61,170 nucleotides of DNA from CAYZMS01 sp964479625 (GTDB lineage Bacteria > Bacteroidota > Bacteroidia > Chitinophagales > Saprospiraceae): positions 1-61,170 of the forward strand of contig CAYZMS010000024.1 of the NCBI GenBank assembly GCA_964479625.1, read 5' to 3'. Positions within the stretch are counted from its first letter, which is position 1; each line of letters begins with the position of its first letter. Below, piece after piece: positions 27,051-35,680 of this stretch. The position numbers and the translations under genes were made by a program. The notes under the pieces are model-generated. The model was not told the origin of the DNA. It did not search any database and saw nothing but the letters and a program-made list of their open reading frames with translations.

Positions 27051-28100
27051 ATGCAAAAGCTATACATCCTGGTCATTTGTCTCACCTTAGGTTGGGTAAC
27101 TGAGCTCTTTGGGCAGGACCCGCGGCTGGCTCAGTTCTATGCGGCGCCCCTGCAAACCAACCCGGCCATGGCGGGCTTGTTTAACGGACGATACCGCATT
27201 GCCGGAAATTACCGCGACCTGTACGGTAGCGTTTCCACGGATGGGCCCTACCGGACAGCGGCGGTCAGCTTCGATTGGCGCAGCCGAGTAGCGAAGAAGG
27301 ATTACTTTTCCTGGGGCCTTCAATTTATGTATGACCAGGCGGGATCAGCCAGGTTCGAGCAGACCCTGGGGGGCCTCACATTAGCTTATCACAAGCGTCT
27401 GGGAGGAGATCGCCGGGGCGGGAGAAGCCAGTTTCTGGCAGCGGGGGCCCAGGTCGGCTTTGGAGATTACGGACTGGATGGTGGTGACCTCTGGTTTTCC
27501 AATCAATTCGACCCCGGGACCATCGGGATCAACCCGGATCTACCTTCCGGAGAAACAGGAAGCCTGCGGGAAAACAATTTCTTTTTGGATGCTGGGGCGG
27601 GATTGCTGTATTACAATGTATTGGATGAAGACCGCAGCTTTTACCTGGGTGGCAGTCTGGCCCACATCAATCAACCCAACGTCAGTTTCCTGGAGAATGA
27701 ACCCGTTCCCCTGGACATGCGCTGGTCGGTAATCGCAGGTGGGGAAGTTCCCTTTATTGATGGATTTAGTTTACTCCCCGCGGCCTTAGTACAATCGCAG
27801 GGTGCAGCCTTCAGCACAATGGCTGGAGCGAATTTTCGATATGTTGCCCGCGACTGGCGGGAGCTGGCGCTGCGTTTTGGGCTGTGGGCCCATGCAACCA
27901 ACCAATTGGAAAGTATGGGACTGGAGGCAATTACCACCGTCGCCATTTTCGAGCTCAAAAACTGGCAGTTCGGAATTTCCTATGATTTTACCTTATCGAA
28001 ATTACAGGTCTCTAATTTTTCGCGTGGGGGTCTGGAGCTATCCTTTATTTATTTTCATCCGGCGAAGTGGCGGACCATCGTGGAATGTCCGAAATACTAA
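27051..28100 (+). CDS. PorP/SprF-family type IX secretion outer-membrane protein
   Basis: From the chosen start the product is 349 residues: a signal peptide (MQKLYILVICLTLGWVTELFGQ), the family-typical opening DPRLAQFYAAPLQTNPAMAGLFNGRYRIAGNYRD, then barrel-like beta sequence (FLDAGAGLLYYN, FYLGGSLAHINQPNVSF, WQFGISYDFTLSKL) ending LELSFIYFHP. PorP/SprF proteins are partners of giant CHU_C-type cargos; SprF is needed for surface display of SprB in Flavobacterium. The cargo gene directly upstream fits that. The open frame extends to an ATG at 26988, but those 21 residues precede the signal peptide, so 27051 is chosen. Confidence 0.93.
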   Translation: MQKLYILVICLTLGWVTELFGQDPRLAQFYAAPLQTNPAMAGLFNGRYRIAGNYRDLYGSVSTDGPYRTAAVSFDWRSRVAKKDYFSWGLQFMYDQAGSARFEQTLGGLTLAYHKRLGGDRRGGRSQFLAAGAQVGFGDYGLDGGDLWFSNQFDPGTIGINPDLPSGETGSLRENNFFLDAGAGLLYYNVLDEDRSFYLGGSLAHINQPNVSFLENEPVPLDMRWSVIAGGEVPFIDGFSLLPAALVQSQGAAFSTMAGANFRYVARDWRELALRFGLWAHATNQLESMGLEAITTVAIFELKNWQFGISYDFTLSKLQVSNFSRGGLELSFIYFHPAKWRTIVECPKY

Positions 28101-28188
28101 GTAATCCAATGCTGCTGAAGCACCGCCTATTAATAAAAGCTTTTAGAGACTAGCTTCGCCTTCTTATTTCCCAGGCTGCATTCTTGCT

Positions 28189-28311
28189 CCCGGCCGGTTT
28201 TTGTTCAAGGCTCCACAAATCTGGGTCCAAAAATTCAACTCCACCGATAGCTGAGCTATGCCTCCTCCCTAAATCTATCTGATTTATTTTGCATCCTTTC
28301 CCGGCCGGTTT
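28189..28311. repeat. Pair of CCCGGCCGGTTT boxes
   Basis: CCCGGCCGGTTT occurs at 28189-28200 and again at 28300-28311 in the intergenic space before the aminotransferase gene; the second copy ends 46 bases before its ATG. The core CCGGCCGG is palindromic. A related perfect palindrome sits just before the gene at 40098. Operator sites are possible but unproven. Confidence 0.35.
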
Positions 28312-28357
28312 AATCAGAATTTGACAATTTTCAATTACCTTCTTTCGAAAATTCCTT

Positions 28358-29479
28358 ATGACTGCCTTTAACCGTCGCCAATGGCTACGCACTGCCGCCC
28401 TTAGTGCAGGGGCTGCCCTGCTGGGTGGCCCATCCGATTTTTCCAAATCGGAAGTTCCCGCTTATACGGCCCGCCCTGCCGGGGAGATCGTAAAGTTAAG
28501 CTCCAATGAGAACCCCTACGGGCCCTCCCCCAAGGTCCGTGCAGCTATGCAAAAAGCCTTTGATCATGCCTGCCGTTACCCCTACTCCTACCAGGTGGAA
28601 CTAGCGGAGGAATTGGCCAGGCGGGAAGGTGTCACAAAAGATCATATTTTGATTACGGGAGGCTCTACAGAAGCACTAAAGATCACCGGCCTTTCCTACG
28701 GATTGAACAACGGGGAGATCCTTGCAGCACGCCCTACCTTTTTGGCCATGTTGGATTATGCAGATCAATTTGGCGCCCAGGTCAACTGGGTCCCGGTAAC
28801 GGATGAAATGACTTATGATCTCGAAGCTCTCGAGAAGCGTATTACCAACCAAACCAAACTGGTATTCCTTTGCAACCCCAACAACCCCACCGGTACTATT
28901 GTGCCTGCCGATCAATTGCGCGACTTTTGCGAAAGTGCCTCCCACCGAACGGTAGTATTCTCTGATGAAGCCTATTATGACTTCATTACTGAACCCGACT
29001 ACTCCTCTATGGTCGAAATGGTAAAACGGGATTTGAATGTCATTGTTTCCCGTACCTTCTCCAAGATCTATGGCCTAGCCGGCATCCGGATAGGGTACCT
29101 GATCGCACGGCCGGATATCATCCAGCGGCTGTTGGCCGCCCGGGTCGCCTTTACCAATATAATAGCCCTTTCAGCTGCCCGGGCCGCTTTACAAGACCAG
29201 GATTTCTACAACCATTGCCTGGATATGAATCTGAAAGGTAAAGAACAGATTTATGCCACCTTGGAAGAACTGGGTTTGAAGTACATCCCCTCGCACACGA
29301 ATTTTGTGTTCTTCCACAGTGGCAGGGATATCCGAAGTCTGCATAGCCAAATGCTGGAAGAAGGCGTTCAGATCGGTCGTCCCTTTCCACCCTTTACCGA
29401 TTGGTGCCGGATCAGTACCGGAACATTGGAAGAGGTGCAGGCCTTTTGCAGCAGCTTCCAGAAAGTGATGAGATCATAG
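28358..29479 (+). CDS. PLP-dependent aminotransferase with Tat-type leader (HisC-like)
   Basis: The 373-residue product is a fold-type I aminotransferase closest to histidinol-phosphate aminotransferases. Visible elements: KLSSNENPYGPSP (46-58), GGSTEALKI (101-109), CNPNNPTGT (172-180), Asp203 and Tyr206 of SDEAYYDF for the cofactor, the Schiff-base Lys236 in SRTFSKIYGLAG, and IRIGYLIA (243-250). Unusually it starts with MTAFNRRQWLRTAALSAGAALLGG, a twin-arginine (R6-R7) leader with hydrophobic core, which predicts export of the folded, cofactor-loaded enzyme. No his genes are nearby, so histidine synthesis is not implied; the substrate is unknown. Confidence 0.9.
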   Translation: MTAFNRRQWLRTAALSAGAALLGGPSDFSKSEVPAYTARPAGEIVKLSSNENPYGPSPKVRAAMQKAFDHACRYPYSYQVELAEELARREGVTKDHILITGGSTEALKITGLSYGLNNGEILAARPTFLAMLDYADQFGAQVNWVPVTDEMTYDLEALEKRITNQTKLVFLCNPNNPTGTIVPADQLRDFCESASHRTVVFSDEAYYDFITEPDYSSMVEMVKRDLNVIVSRTFSKIYGLAGIRIGYLIARPDIIQRLLAARVAFTNIIALSAARAALQDQDFYNHCLDMNLKGKEQIYATLEELGLKYIPSHTNFVFFHSGRDIRSLHSQMLEEGVQIGRPFPPFTDWCRISTGTLEEVQAFCSSFQKVMRS

Positions 29480-29526
29480 AGTATGAGGAAATCAACTTTT
29501 TTGATAGTATTCCAAAATGTAGTGAG

Positions 29527-29931
29527 ATGAAAAAGATCCTTGTTAACAGCCTCCTCGTCGGACTGGGTGCCGGCCTGGTTAATTCCGCCCTTGCCTATTT
29601 CCTGGGTGACGGGCCTTTGGAAACGCCCTACGCCCCGCAGACTACTGATCCGCAACCAGCAGGGCAATTCGCAGTAGCTGCCGGGATATTTACGGTTATC
29701 TTAACCCTGATCGGTGGATTAATCCTTGGTCTGCTGACCCGAAAAAATCCCGACAAAGGCTTGAGAACATGGAGAATCATCGGCGTAGTTTTCCTGATCT
29801 TATATGGAGCCTTCCCTTTCTTTGCCCCCGTAGCTTCCGATAAAGCAGGTATCCTGACCAATTTACTGCATCTGGTGGCTGGTTTTGCAGCCCTGTATTT
29901 TATCCCTAAACAATCGGGCTTGGAGGAGTGA
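29527..29931 (+). CDS. Small four-helix membrane protein
   Basis: The 134-residue product has four hydrophobic segments, at about residues 5-25, 50-70, 83-102 and 110-127, with short loops, one of them proline-rich (ETPYAPQTTDPQPAG). The pattern resembles DUF6069-type proteins, but I am not certain of the family and no function is known. The ATG at 29527 is chosen over an in-frame ATG at 29401, which lies inside the aminotransferase gene and would add a polar leader. Confidence 0.65.
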   Translation: MKKILVNSLLVGLGAGLVNSALAYFLGDGPLETPYAPQTTDPQPAGQFAVAAGIFTVILTLIGGLILGLLTRKNPDKGLRTWRIIGVVFLILYGAFPFFAPVASDKAGILTNLLHLVAGFAALYFIPKQSGLEE

Positions 29932-29950
29932 AGCAGGGCAGAGCGGGGGC

Positions 29951-30586
29951 TTAAACCAAATCCCCCTCGCTTGCCTTTTTCAAGGCTTCCCCTACCGCCC
30001 GGCCCAATGCAAGGAAGTTGGGCAGGTCGGGTAATTCAATTACTTTCTTGGGGTAGTACAGCAACAGATGCTGATCCTGGCCTTCGATGCGCAATTTTTT
30101 TTCCACCGCAATACGGCGCAAGAGAGTAGGCCGGTTTAGGAATGGACGTAAAGCAGTTGGGAAATCACTCTCCAAACGGTAAAATTGATGAAAAGTCGGA
30201 AAAGCGTCCAAAATCCCACGGCCTTTTCTTAAATGTTGCCAGGAGCGGGAAAGTCCTGACCGGTATTTAATTTGAAATGGAGGGAAGCCAAATCCTTCGG
30301 AATGAAGATAATACAGGGTCATCGCGTCCGGAGCAGGACCTTCGAATTGCAAATAATCGAATAGACGCTCCCATTCCCCGGTATCGGTCTTTCCTTTTTG
30401 CAAGACGTTTTTGAAGCGTTTCCGTTTTTTCGTTCGAAAGATCTCGAGTTGCTTCAGCTCGAAGTCCCAATCCGCATATCGGAGGGTACCCCGGTAAACG
30501 AAGCCTTCCCTGGATGCAAATTGTTGCAGTTCAGTGCGGCGTTCATTCCCAAGCAGAGCGTCTTTTAGATCATCGAGAAAATCCAT
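29951..30586 (-). CDS. Conserved-looking protein of unknown function next to yidC
   Basis: The 211-residue product is soluble: no signal peptide or membrane helix, and rich in Lys, Arg and aromatic residues (FRTKKRKRFKNVLQKGK, MTLYYLHSEGFGFPPFQIKY, HLLLYYPKKVIELPDLPNFLALG). I recognise no domain. Its start lies 9 bases after the yidC stop on the same strand, so the two are probably co-transcribed. It converges with the membrane protein gene ending at 29931. Confidence 0.7.
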   Translation of the reverse strand: MDFLDDLKDALLGNERRTELQQFASREGFVYRGTLRYADWDFELKQLEIFRTKKRKRFKNVLQKGKTDTGEWERLFDYLQFEGPAPDAMTLYYLHSEGFGFPPFQIKYRSGLSRSWQHLRKGRGILDAFPTFHQFYRLESDFPTALRPFLNRPTLLRRIAVEKKLRIEGQDQHLLLYYPKKVIELPDLPNFLALGRAVGEALKKASEGDLV

Positions 30587-30594
30587 TTCACCTC

Positions 30595-32541
30595 TTACTT
30601 CTTTTTTCTGGCGGAGGCAGACCGTTGCCGGCCATTGCCTTTAGCCTGCCGTTCAGCGGCTACCTTTTGCTGTTCTTTGAGGGCTTGTTCGAGTCGGTGT
30701 TGGAAACCACCTTTTTTCTTAGGTTTAGCCCGGTAGGCATCCATTTCCCGCTTAATCTTATCCTGATTGATGATCACATTCTTGGTGATGAGGGTCTGCG
30801 CAATAGTGATCAGGTTACTGAACAGCAGGTAAGCGGTCAATCCGGAAGCATAGCTATTAAAAAAGCCAAGGAAAAAGACCGGCATCAAATACTGCATATA
30901 TTTCATAGCCGGATTGGCCGACATGTCCATATGCCGCGTGTTATAATAAGTATAAACCAGGGTCGAAATTGCCCACAAAAGCGTAAACAAGCTCAAATGA
31001 GACCCGAAGAAAGGGATCTCGAATGGCAGGGTAAAGAACTCATCATAAGAAGAAAGATCGTTTGCCCAAAGAAAACTGGCCTGACGAAACTCGATAGAAG
31101 CGGGAAAAAAGCGGTACAAGGCAATCCAGATCGGCATTTGCAGCACCATGGGCAAGCACCCTCCAAGGGGGTTTACCCCAAACTCCCGGTACATTTTCAT
31201 CGTTTCCACCTGTTGTGCCTGTTGATCGTCTTTGTGTTTGGCCTTTACCTTCTCCATTTCAGGCTTCAGAGCCGCCATTTTTGACTGGGAATAAAGCATA
31301 CGATAAGTCAGGGGATATAGGGCCATTTTCACCAGAAAAGTCAGGGCCAGAATCACCAGGCCGGGACTACTAATAAAGCTGGACAGAAAACCAAATACCG
31401 GGCGGATCACCCAGCGGTTGATGGTCCCAAGTATGGATTGTCCAAAGGGAATGACATCCTGCAGGCTGAAGCCCATCGACTGCAATCGTTTGAACTCATT
31501 AGGACCAACGTAGTAATGCATTGCCAGGACCTCTTCCTCCGTTCCTTCGAGAGGTACCACCACCTGGGTGGTATATTTTTTCAGGTGATCCAGTTCATTT
31601 TCCAGCTTTTGGGAGGAGATAGTAGCCGGACCGAAAGGTTTTTCCGCTACAATACTGGTATTAAAGAATTGGTTGGTATGGGAGATCCACCGTACCGGTT
31701 CACCACCACTATCCTTTTCATTGGATTTGGCATTAGGGTTACAGCGTTTTACCCGTTTGCCCTCCGGCTTCATGTAAACGCTGGAGTACATGAGCTCGAA
31801 GCGTTCCGACTTTTCGAGTTTTTCGATGTGGTTGGTCCACTGGAGGGTGATCCCTTGATCCTGAGTAGCGAGGACCCCGTTGAGGTTGATGAAGCGGATC
31901 TGGTAATCCATTTTGTAAGAATCCGGAACCAGGCTGTATTCCTGCTCGAAGGCCCGGTCCAGCCCGGCATTTGCTCGGAACACCACCTTCTCCGGGCTGG
32001 CTTCTACTACTTCGAAAAACAGATCACTACTTTTCACTCCGCCGCCGGGTAAGCTGGCAATGGGGAAAAAGAAGTCGAAGCGGTCCCGTTGATCACTCAG
32101 CAGATGAATAGGCTTTTTCATCTCCTCCCCATTCTCGTCTTTTACCAGGCGATACTGGTCCTTGAGCAGTACATCCTCCACCTTGCCGCCCTTACTCGTA
32201 AAGCGAACCCGCAGCACATCGTTTTCAAGTACTACTTCCCGGGCTGTTCCAAGGGCAGCGGGGGCAAAAGGCCCAAATTGCCCGGCCATCTCCAACTGGC
32301 GCAGAGAATCCAACACCGAATCCTGAACTTCAGGAGTGACCGATTCTACTCTTTTTATCCTTTGATCTTCAGCCTTTAAGCTGGCCAGACTATCCTGGGT
32401 GTAGGTGACCTGTGCCAGGGAATCCTGGCGGGCCCTTTCGGCAGCAGCCTCCTCCGGGGAGGGTGCCATAAAATATTGCCAGGCAAAGAACAAGGCAAAA
32501 ATTAAGATCAATCCGATTACGGTATTTTTATCCATTTCCAT
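30595..32541 (-). CDS. yidC: Membrane protein insertase YidC
   Basis: YidC inserts and folds inner-membrane proteins, alone or with SecYEG. The 648-residue product has the N-terminal helix (NTVIGLILIFALFFAWQYF, 5-23), a large periplasmic beta domain (about 60-365) and the conserved insertase core of five helices (about 375-600). Family landmarks are LTFLVKMALYPLTYRMLYSQSKMAALKPEMEKVK with its hydrophilic-groove arginine region, NPLGGCLPMVLQMPIWIALYRFF and YMQYLMPVFFLGFFNSYASGLTAYLLFSN. The tail is very basic (QRSASARKKK), as expected for ribosome contact. A second in-frame ATG two codons downstream is an equally good start. Confidence 0.97.
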   Translation of the reverse strand: MEMDKNTVIGLILIFALFFAWQYFMAPSPEEAAAERARQDSLAQVTYTQDSLASLKAEDQRIKRVESVTPEVQDSVLDSLRQLEMAGQFGPFAPAALGTAREVVLENDVLRVRFTSKGGKVEDVLLKDQYRLVKDENGEEMKKPIHLLSDQRDRFDFFFPIASLPGGGVKSSDLFFEVVEASPEKVVFRANAGLDRAFEQEYSLVPDSYKMDYQIRFINLNGVLATQDQGITLQWTNHIEKLEKSERFELMYSSVYMKPEGKRVKRCNPNAKSNEKDSGGEPVRWISHTNQFFNTSIVAEKPFGPATISSQKLENELDHLKKYTTQVVVPLEGTEEEVLAMHYYVGPNEFKRLQSMGFSLQDVIPFGQSILGTINRWVIRPVFGFLSSFISSPGLVILALTFLVKMALYPLTYRMLYSQSKMAALKPEMEKVKAKHKDDQQAQQVETMKMYREFGVNPLGGCLPMVLQMPIWIALYRFFPASIEFRQASFLWANDLSSYDEFFTLPFEIPFFGSHLSLFTLLWAISTLVYTYYNTRHMDMSANPAMKYMQYLMPVFFLGFFNSYASGLTAYLLFSNLITIAQTLITKNVIINQDKIKREMDAYRAKPKKKGGFQHRLEQALKEQQKVAAERQAKGNGRQRSASARKKK

Positions 32542-32571
32542 GGGAAGCGATATCTTTATTCAAAAGTGGGG

Positions 32572-32579
32572 CAAAGGTA
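32572..32579 (-). promoter_or_regulatory. Candidate -7 box for yidC
   Basis: The minus strand reads TACCTTTG, an exact TAnnTTTG match, about 30 bases upstream of the yidC ATG. On the other strand TATCTTTA (32551-32558), one base off consensus, faces the DUF3293 gene, so the 66-base gap may hold overlapping divergent promoters. Confidence 0.5.
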
Positions 32580-32607
32580 CGACTTTCACCTGTTTAACGA
32601 TAATTCA

Positions 32608-33063
32608 ATGGAGGAATCTTCTCCCTTTCCGGATAAAGCACTGGTAAATGCCTATCAGCGCACTACCTACCGGATAAACCAGCCCGTTTTCGACTTGCGA
32701 GTGGGGCGCTTTCATCCTTCCCTGGATAGCTGGTTAGGCAAGCAGTTTTTTCAAAACTGGATTTTTATCACTGCCTGGAACCCCAGGTCCAGGCCACAGA
32801 ACTTTGATGAAAACAAAACCGCCAACCAACAGTTGCAATCGCTACTGTCCAATTTAGATCTTCCCTTTTTCAAAGGCCATGGCATTGCTGAAACGGGCGG
32901 TTGGCTACCAGAGGAAAGTTTTCTGGTACCGGGGATTAGCGCGGAACTTTCTTTGGAGTTCATGCATTTTTTCGACCAAAACGCAATCCTCAAGGGCGCC
33001 CTGGGCGAAAGAGCACAGCTTTGTTGGAACCCGATGGTCTTCGAAAAAACTTTCTTCCGCTAA
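32608..33063 (+). CDS. DUF3293 family protein
   Basis: From the chosen start the product is 151 residues. It resembles the DUF3293 family: ALVNAYQRTTYRI near the N-terminus, WIFITAWNPRSRPQNFDENKTANQQLQSLL in the middle and a GIAETGGWLPEESFLVPGIS segment later. No signal peptide or membrane helix is present and no biochemical role is known. An in-frame ATG at 32566 would overlap the yidC promoter region, so 32608 (ATG followed by GAGGAA) is preferred. Confidence 0.8.
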   Translation: MEESSPFPDKALVNAYQRTTYRINQPVFDLRVGRFHPSLDSWLGKQFFQNWIFITAWNPRSRPQNFDENKTANQQLQSLLSNLDLPFFKGHGIAETGGWLPEESFLVPGISAELSLEFMHFFDQNAILKGALGERAQLCWNPMVFEKTFFR

Positions 33064-33114
33064 GTATGTACCTTTATCGTTAGAATAATCCCAAGCCACC
33101 AAGCCAACACAACA

Positions 33115-33747
33115 ATGGCCGAATTGCTCATCGAACTGCATTATTTGCCCAATATCGCTTTCTTCAGCTTATTAAACCAGTTTCAAAGGGTACAAATCGA
33201 AGCCTGCGAAAATTACCAAAAGGGCACCTTCCGGAATCGAACAAGGCTTGCCGGGGCGAATGGCCAACTACGCCTATCCGTACCCCTCCGCGCGGGGAAA
33301 AACGAACAACAACCTATACAAGAGGTACGCATCGCCTATGATGAACCCTGGCAACGCCAGCATTGGCATACCATTCAATCGGCTTACGGGAAAGCCCCCT
33401 ATTTCGAATTTTATAGCCCGGCACTGGAGCCTTTGTTCCAAATACCCTATGAGTTCCTCTTCGACTGGAATAAAACCCTCCTTCAAACCATTTTAAAACT
33501 GCTGCCCTTAGACATAGAGGTCCGTTTAAGCACTACCTTCCAGCTGAAACAAAATACCGCAAAAACGGTAGATGCCCGAAACAAGATTAACCCCAGGCTA
33601 TCGGCCCTGCCGTTCGACAGCCCGACTTACGCCCAGGTATTTCAGGAAAAGCACGGCTTTTTGCCTAATTTAAGTATATTAGACCTACTATTTTGTACCG
33701 GTCCTGAAAGCGTTTTGCTGCTGGATCAAAGCCGGTTAAAAATTTGA
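33115..33747 (+). CDS. WbqC-like family protein
   Basis: The 210-residue product matches the WbqC-like family, found near polysaccharide and signal-peptidase genes, exact role unresolved. Visible marks: the opening LIELHYLPNIAFFSLL, YQKGTFRNRTRLAGANGQLRLSVPLR, the WQRQHWHTIQSAYGKAPYFEFY core and FLPNLSILDLLFCTGPES near the end. It is cytosolic by sequence. The dynamin-like GTPase gene starts 5 bases after its stop, so the two are co-transcribed, probably with DUF3293 51 bases upstream. Confidence 0.88.
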   Translation: MAELLIELHYLPNIAFFSLLNQFQRVQIEACENYQKGTFRNRTRLAGANGQLRLSVPLRAGKNEQQPIQEVRIAYDEPWQRQHWHTIQSAYGKAPYFEFYSPALEPLFQIPYEFLFDWNKTLLQTILKLLPLDIEVRLSTTFQLKQNTAKTVDARNKINPRLSALPFDSPTYAQVFQEKHGFLPNLSILDLLFCTGPESVLLLDQSRLKI

Positions 33748-33752
33748 CAAAT

Positions 33753-35480
33753 ATGGCTGGAAATACCAAGCTGATCAACCAGAATATTCAATCCCAACGA
33801 GCCCTGGCAGATGAAGCCATAAAGGACTTGCACGAGTTGGCGATCAGGATCAATAATGAGGAGATCGCCCAGCGCGTCAGCGATATGCGAAACAGGATAC
33901 ACGATCCCTATATGTTTGTGATCGTTGGGGAGGTAAAAGCAGGGAAAAGTTCTTTTATCAACGCACTGCTGGAGGCCGAAAAGGAAATCACCGCCGTTGC
34001 AGCCCACCCTATGACCGATACCATCCAGCAGATCATTTATGGGGAAGTCCATTCCGTAACCGAGATCAACCCTTTCCTGAAGCAAATTACCGAACCGGTA
34101 GAGATCCTGAAAGAGATCGCTATTGTGGATACTCCAGGGACTAACACAATCATAGAGAACCACCAAACCATCACAGAAGACTTTATCCCTGCCGCCGACC
34201 TGATCGTATTTGTTTTCGAAGCCAAAAACCCTTACCGGCAGTCGTCCTGGGAGTTTTTTGATTTCATTCGGGAGGAGTGGCGCAAAAAGATCATCTTCGT
34301 TTTGCAGCAAAAGGACCTGCTCCCTCCGGAGGATCTGCAGACCAATATCAATGGAGTAGCCGAGTACGCAGAAAAAAAAGGGATCAAAGAACCGGTGATC
34401 TTCGCCGTATCCGCAAAAATGGAACTGGAAGGTGACACCGCCAATAGCGGTTTTGCAAAAGTGAGAGAATATATAAAGGAGAATATTACGGGTGGGAAAG
34501 CGCCCATTCTCAAGCTACAGAATACCCTGGATACCGGTATCCGTATTTCTGAAACGGTAGAGGATGGGCTGAAGCTACGACATAAACAATTAAAAGCCGA
34601 TCAGGACTTCCGCGCAGATATTACAGAAACCCTGGATCAACAAGAAAAAACCTCCAATAAGCAAGTGGATGTGTTGGTCGAGAATATCCTGGCAGGATAT
34701 GACCGCATTACCCGGCAAAAGGAACAGGAACTGCGGGAAGGCCTCTCCTTCTTTACCCTGGTGCGCCGCTCCTTTGCATCAATTTTCAGTCGAAAGGCCT
34801 CTATAACCGAATGGCTGGAAAACCTGGCCAGGGAGTTAGAAGAGGAGCTCAATACCGAACTAAAACTAAAACTCAATAGTGGTATTGACGACCTTTCGGA
34901 TAGTATTCAGCAAATGGCCAAATTAATCGACCTGAAAATCCGGAACTCCACGACCATTTTGGAAAATGATCACGAAGTCTTTAGCAATATTGCCGAAAAA
35001 CGCAATAATGTGTTCAAGGAATTACACGAAACTTTCCAGGATTTCATCAAAAGTACTGAGAACTTCACCGACCGCACCCTGTTCCCGGATAAAAGTCCAA
35101 TAGGGTCCGGCATTGCCACTGGCAGTGGATTGGCCGTAGTAGGGATCATTATTACTGCAGTTACCAATGGTATTGTATTTGATATCACCGGTGGTGTTAT
35201 CACTGCCATTGGATTAGTTTTCGCCAGTGTGGCTACTTCTGGGAAAAGACGTAAAGTGATCAGAAGTTTTACGGAGGAGATCATAAAGGGGCGCAAAAAA
35301 ATAGAAGAGGATGTCACCGCGACCCTAAAGACCTACATCCACCGGCTCAAGGAAAAAATTGATGATAATTTCTTTCGGTTCGACCTTATGCTGGAACGGG
35401 AAGAAGAGGATCTGAAAAAGCTGGATGACGTCCACGCTCAGGTAGATAAGCGACTCAAGGATATCCGCGGGCAGATTTGA
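33753..35480 (+). CDS. Bacterial dynamin-like GTPase
   Basis: From the ATG at 33753 the product is 575 residues. The GTPase domain (about 45-240) has the P-loop GEVKAGKSSF (Lys65), the G3 motif DTPGTNTI and a G4-like QQKDLL in place of the usual TKxD. Long helical segments follow, interrupted by a hydrophobic pair (about 450-495: GSGLAVVGIIITAV and VITAIGLVFASVATSG) that should dip into or span the membrane, then a coiled coil to the C-terminus. This is the layout of membrane-remodelling bacterial dynamins. A TTG at 33744 is an alternative start. The partner gene upstream is WbqC-like. Confidence 0.88.
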   Translation: MAGNTKLINQNIQSQRALADEAIKDLHELAIRINNEEIAQRVSDMRNRIHDPYMFVIVGEVKAGKSSFINALLEAEKEITAVAAHPMTDTIQQIIYGEVHSVTEINPFLKQITEPVEILKEIAIVDTPGTNTIIENHQTITEDFIPAADLIVFVFEAKNPYRQSSWEFFDFIREEWRKKIIFVLQQKDLLPPEDLQTNINGVAEYAEKKGIKEPVIFAVSAKMELEGDTANSGFAKVREYIKENITGGKAPILKLQNTLDTGIRISETVEDGLKLRHKQLKADQDFRADITETLDQQEKTSNKQVDVLVENILAGYDRITRQKEQELREGLSFFTLVRRSFASIFSRKASITEWLENLARELEEELNTELKLKLNSGIDDLSDSIQQMAKLIDLKIRNSTTILENDHEVFSNIAEKRNNVFKELHETFQDFIKSTENFTDRTLFPDKSPIGSGIATGSGLAVVGIIITAVTNGIVFDITGGVITAIGLVFASVATSGKRRKVIRSFTEEIIKGRKKIEEDVTATLKTYIHRLKEKIDDNFFRFDLMLEREEEDLKKLDDVHAQVDKRLKDIRGQI

Positions 35481-35541
35481 GTTTTTCGGCCCTTTGTGAT
35501 CGGTCACTTGTATTTGTCAGTTGGTTTTGGGATTGGAGTTT

Positions 35542-35557
35542 GCGAACTAAAGTTCGC
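35542..35557. repeat. Short dispersed palindrome, copy 2
   Basis: GCGAACTAAAGTTCGC is a perfect inverted repeat with 7-base arms. Its reverse complement matches 14820-14835 at 15 of 16 bases. It sits in the 200-base gap between the dynamin-like gene and the TM2 gene. Confidence 0.5.
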
Positions 35558-35680
35558 GAATCTGTTTTCTATCGTTCAGACCTGCCCAAAAAGCTCTTTC
35601 ATCTAAAAAAAGCGACCTTTCTTAGAATTCCTTCGTCCTATTGGCGACGACAGTTTATTTTTAGGCTATTACAATTGGAT

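Noticed and set aside
28189..28311. tRNA-like stretch between the porP/sprF-like and aminotransferase genes
   Set aside because: A TTCAA resembling a T-loop was seen, but no cloverleaf, acceptor stem or anticodon arm could be assembled.
30514..31284. 256-codon frame antisense to yidC
   Set aside because: YidC is unmistakable on the minus strand.
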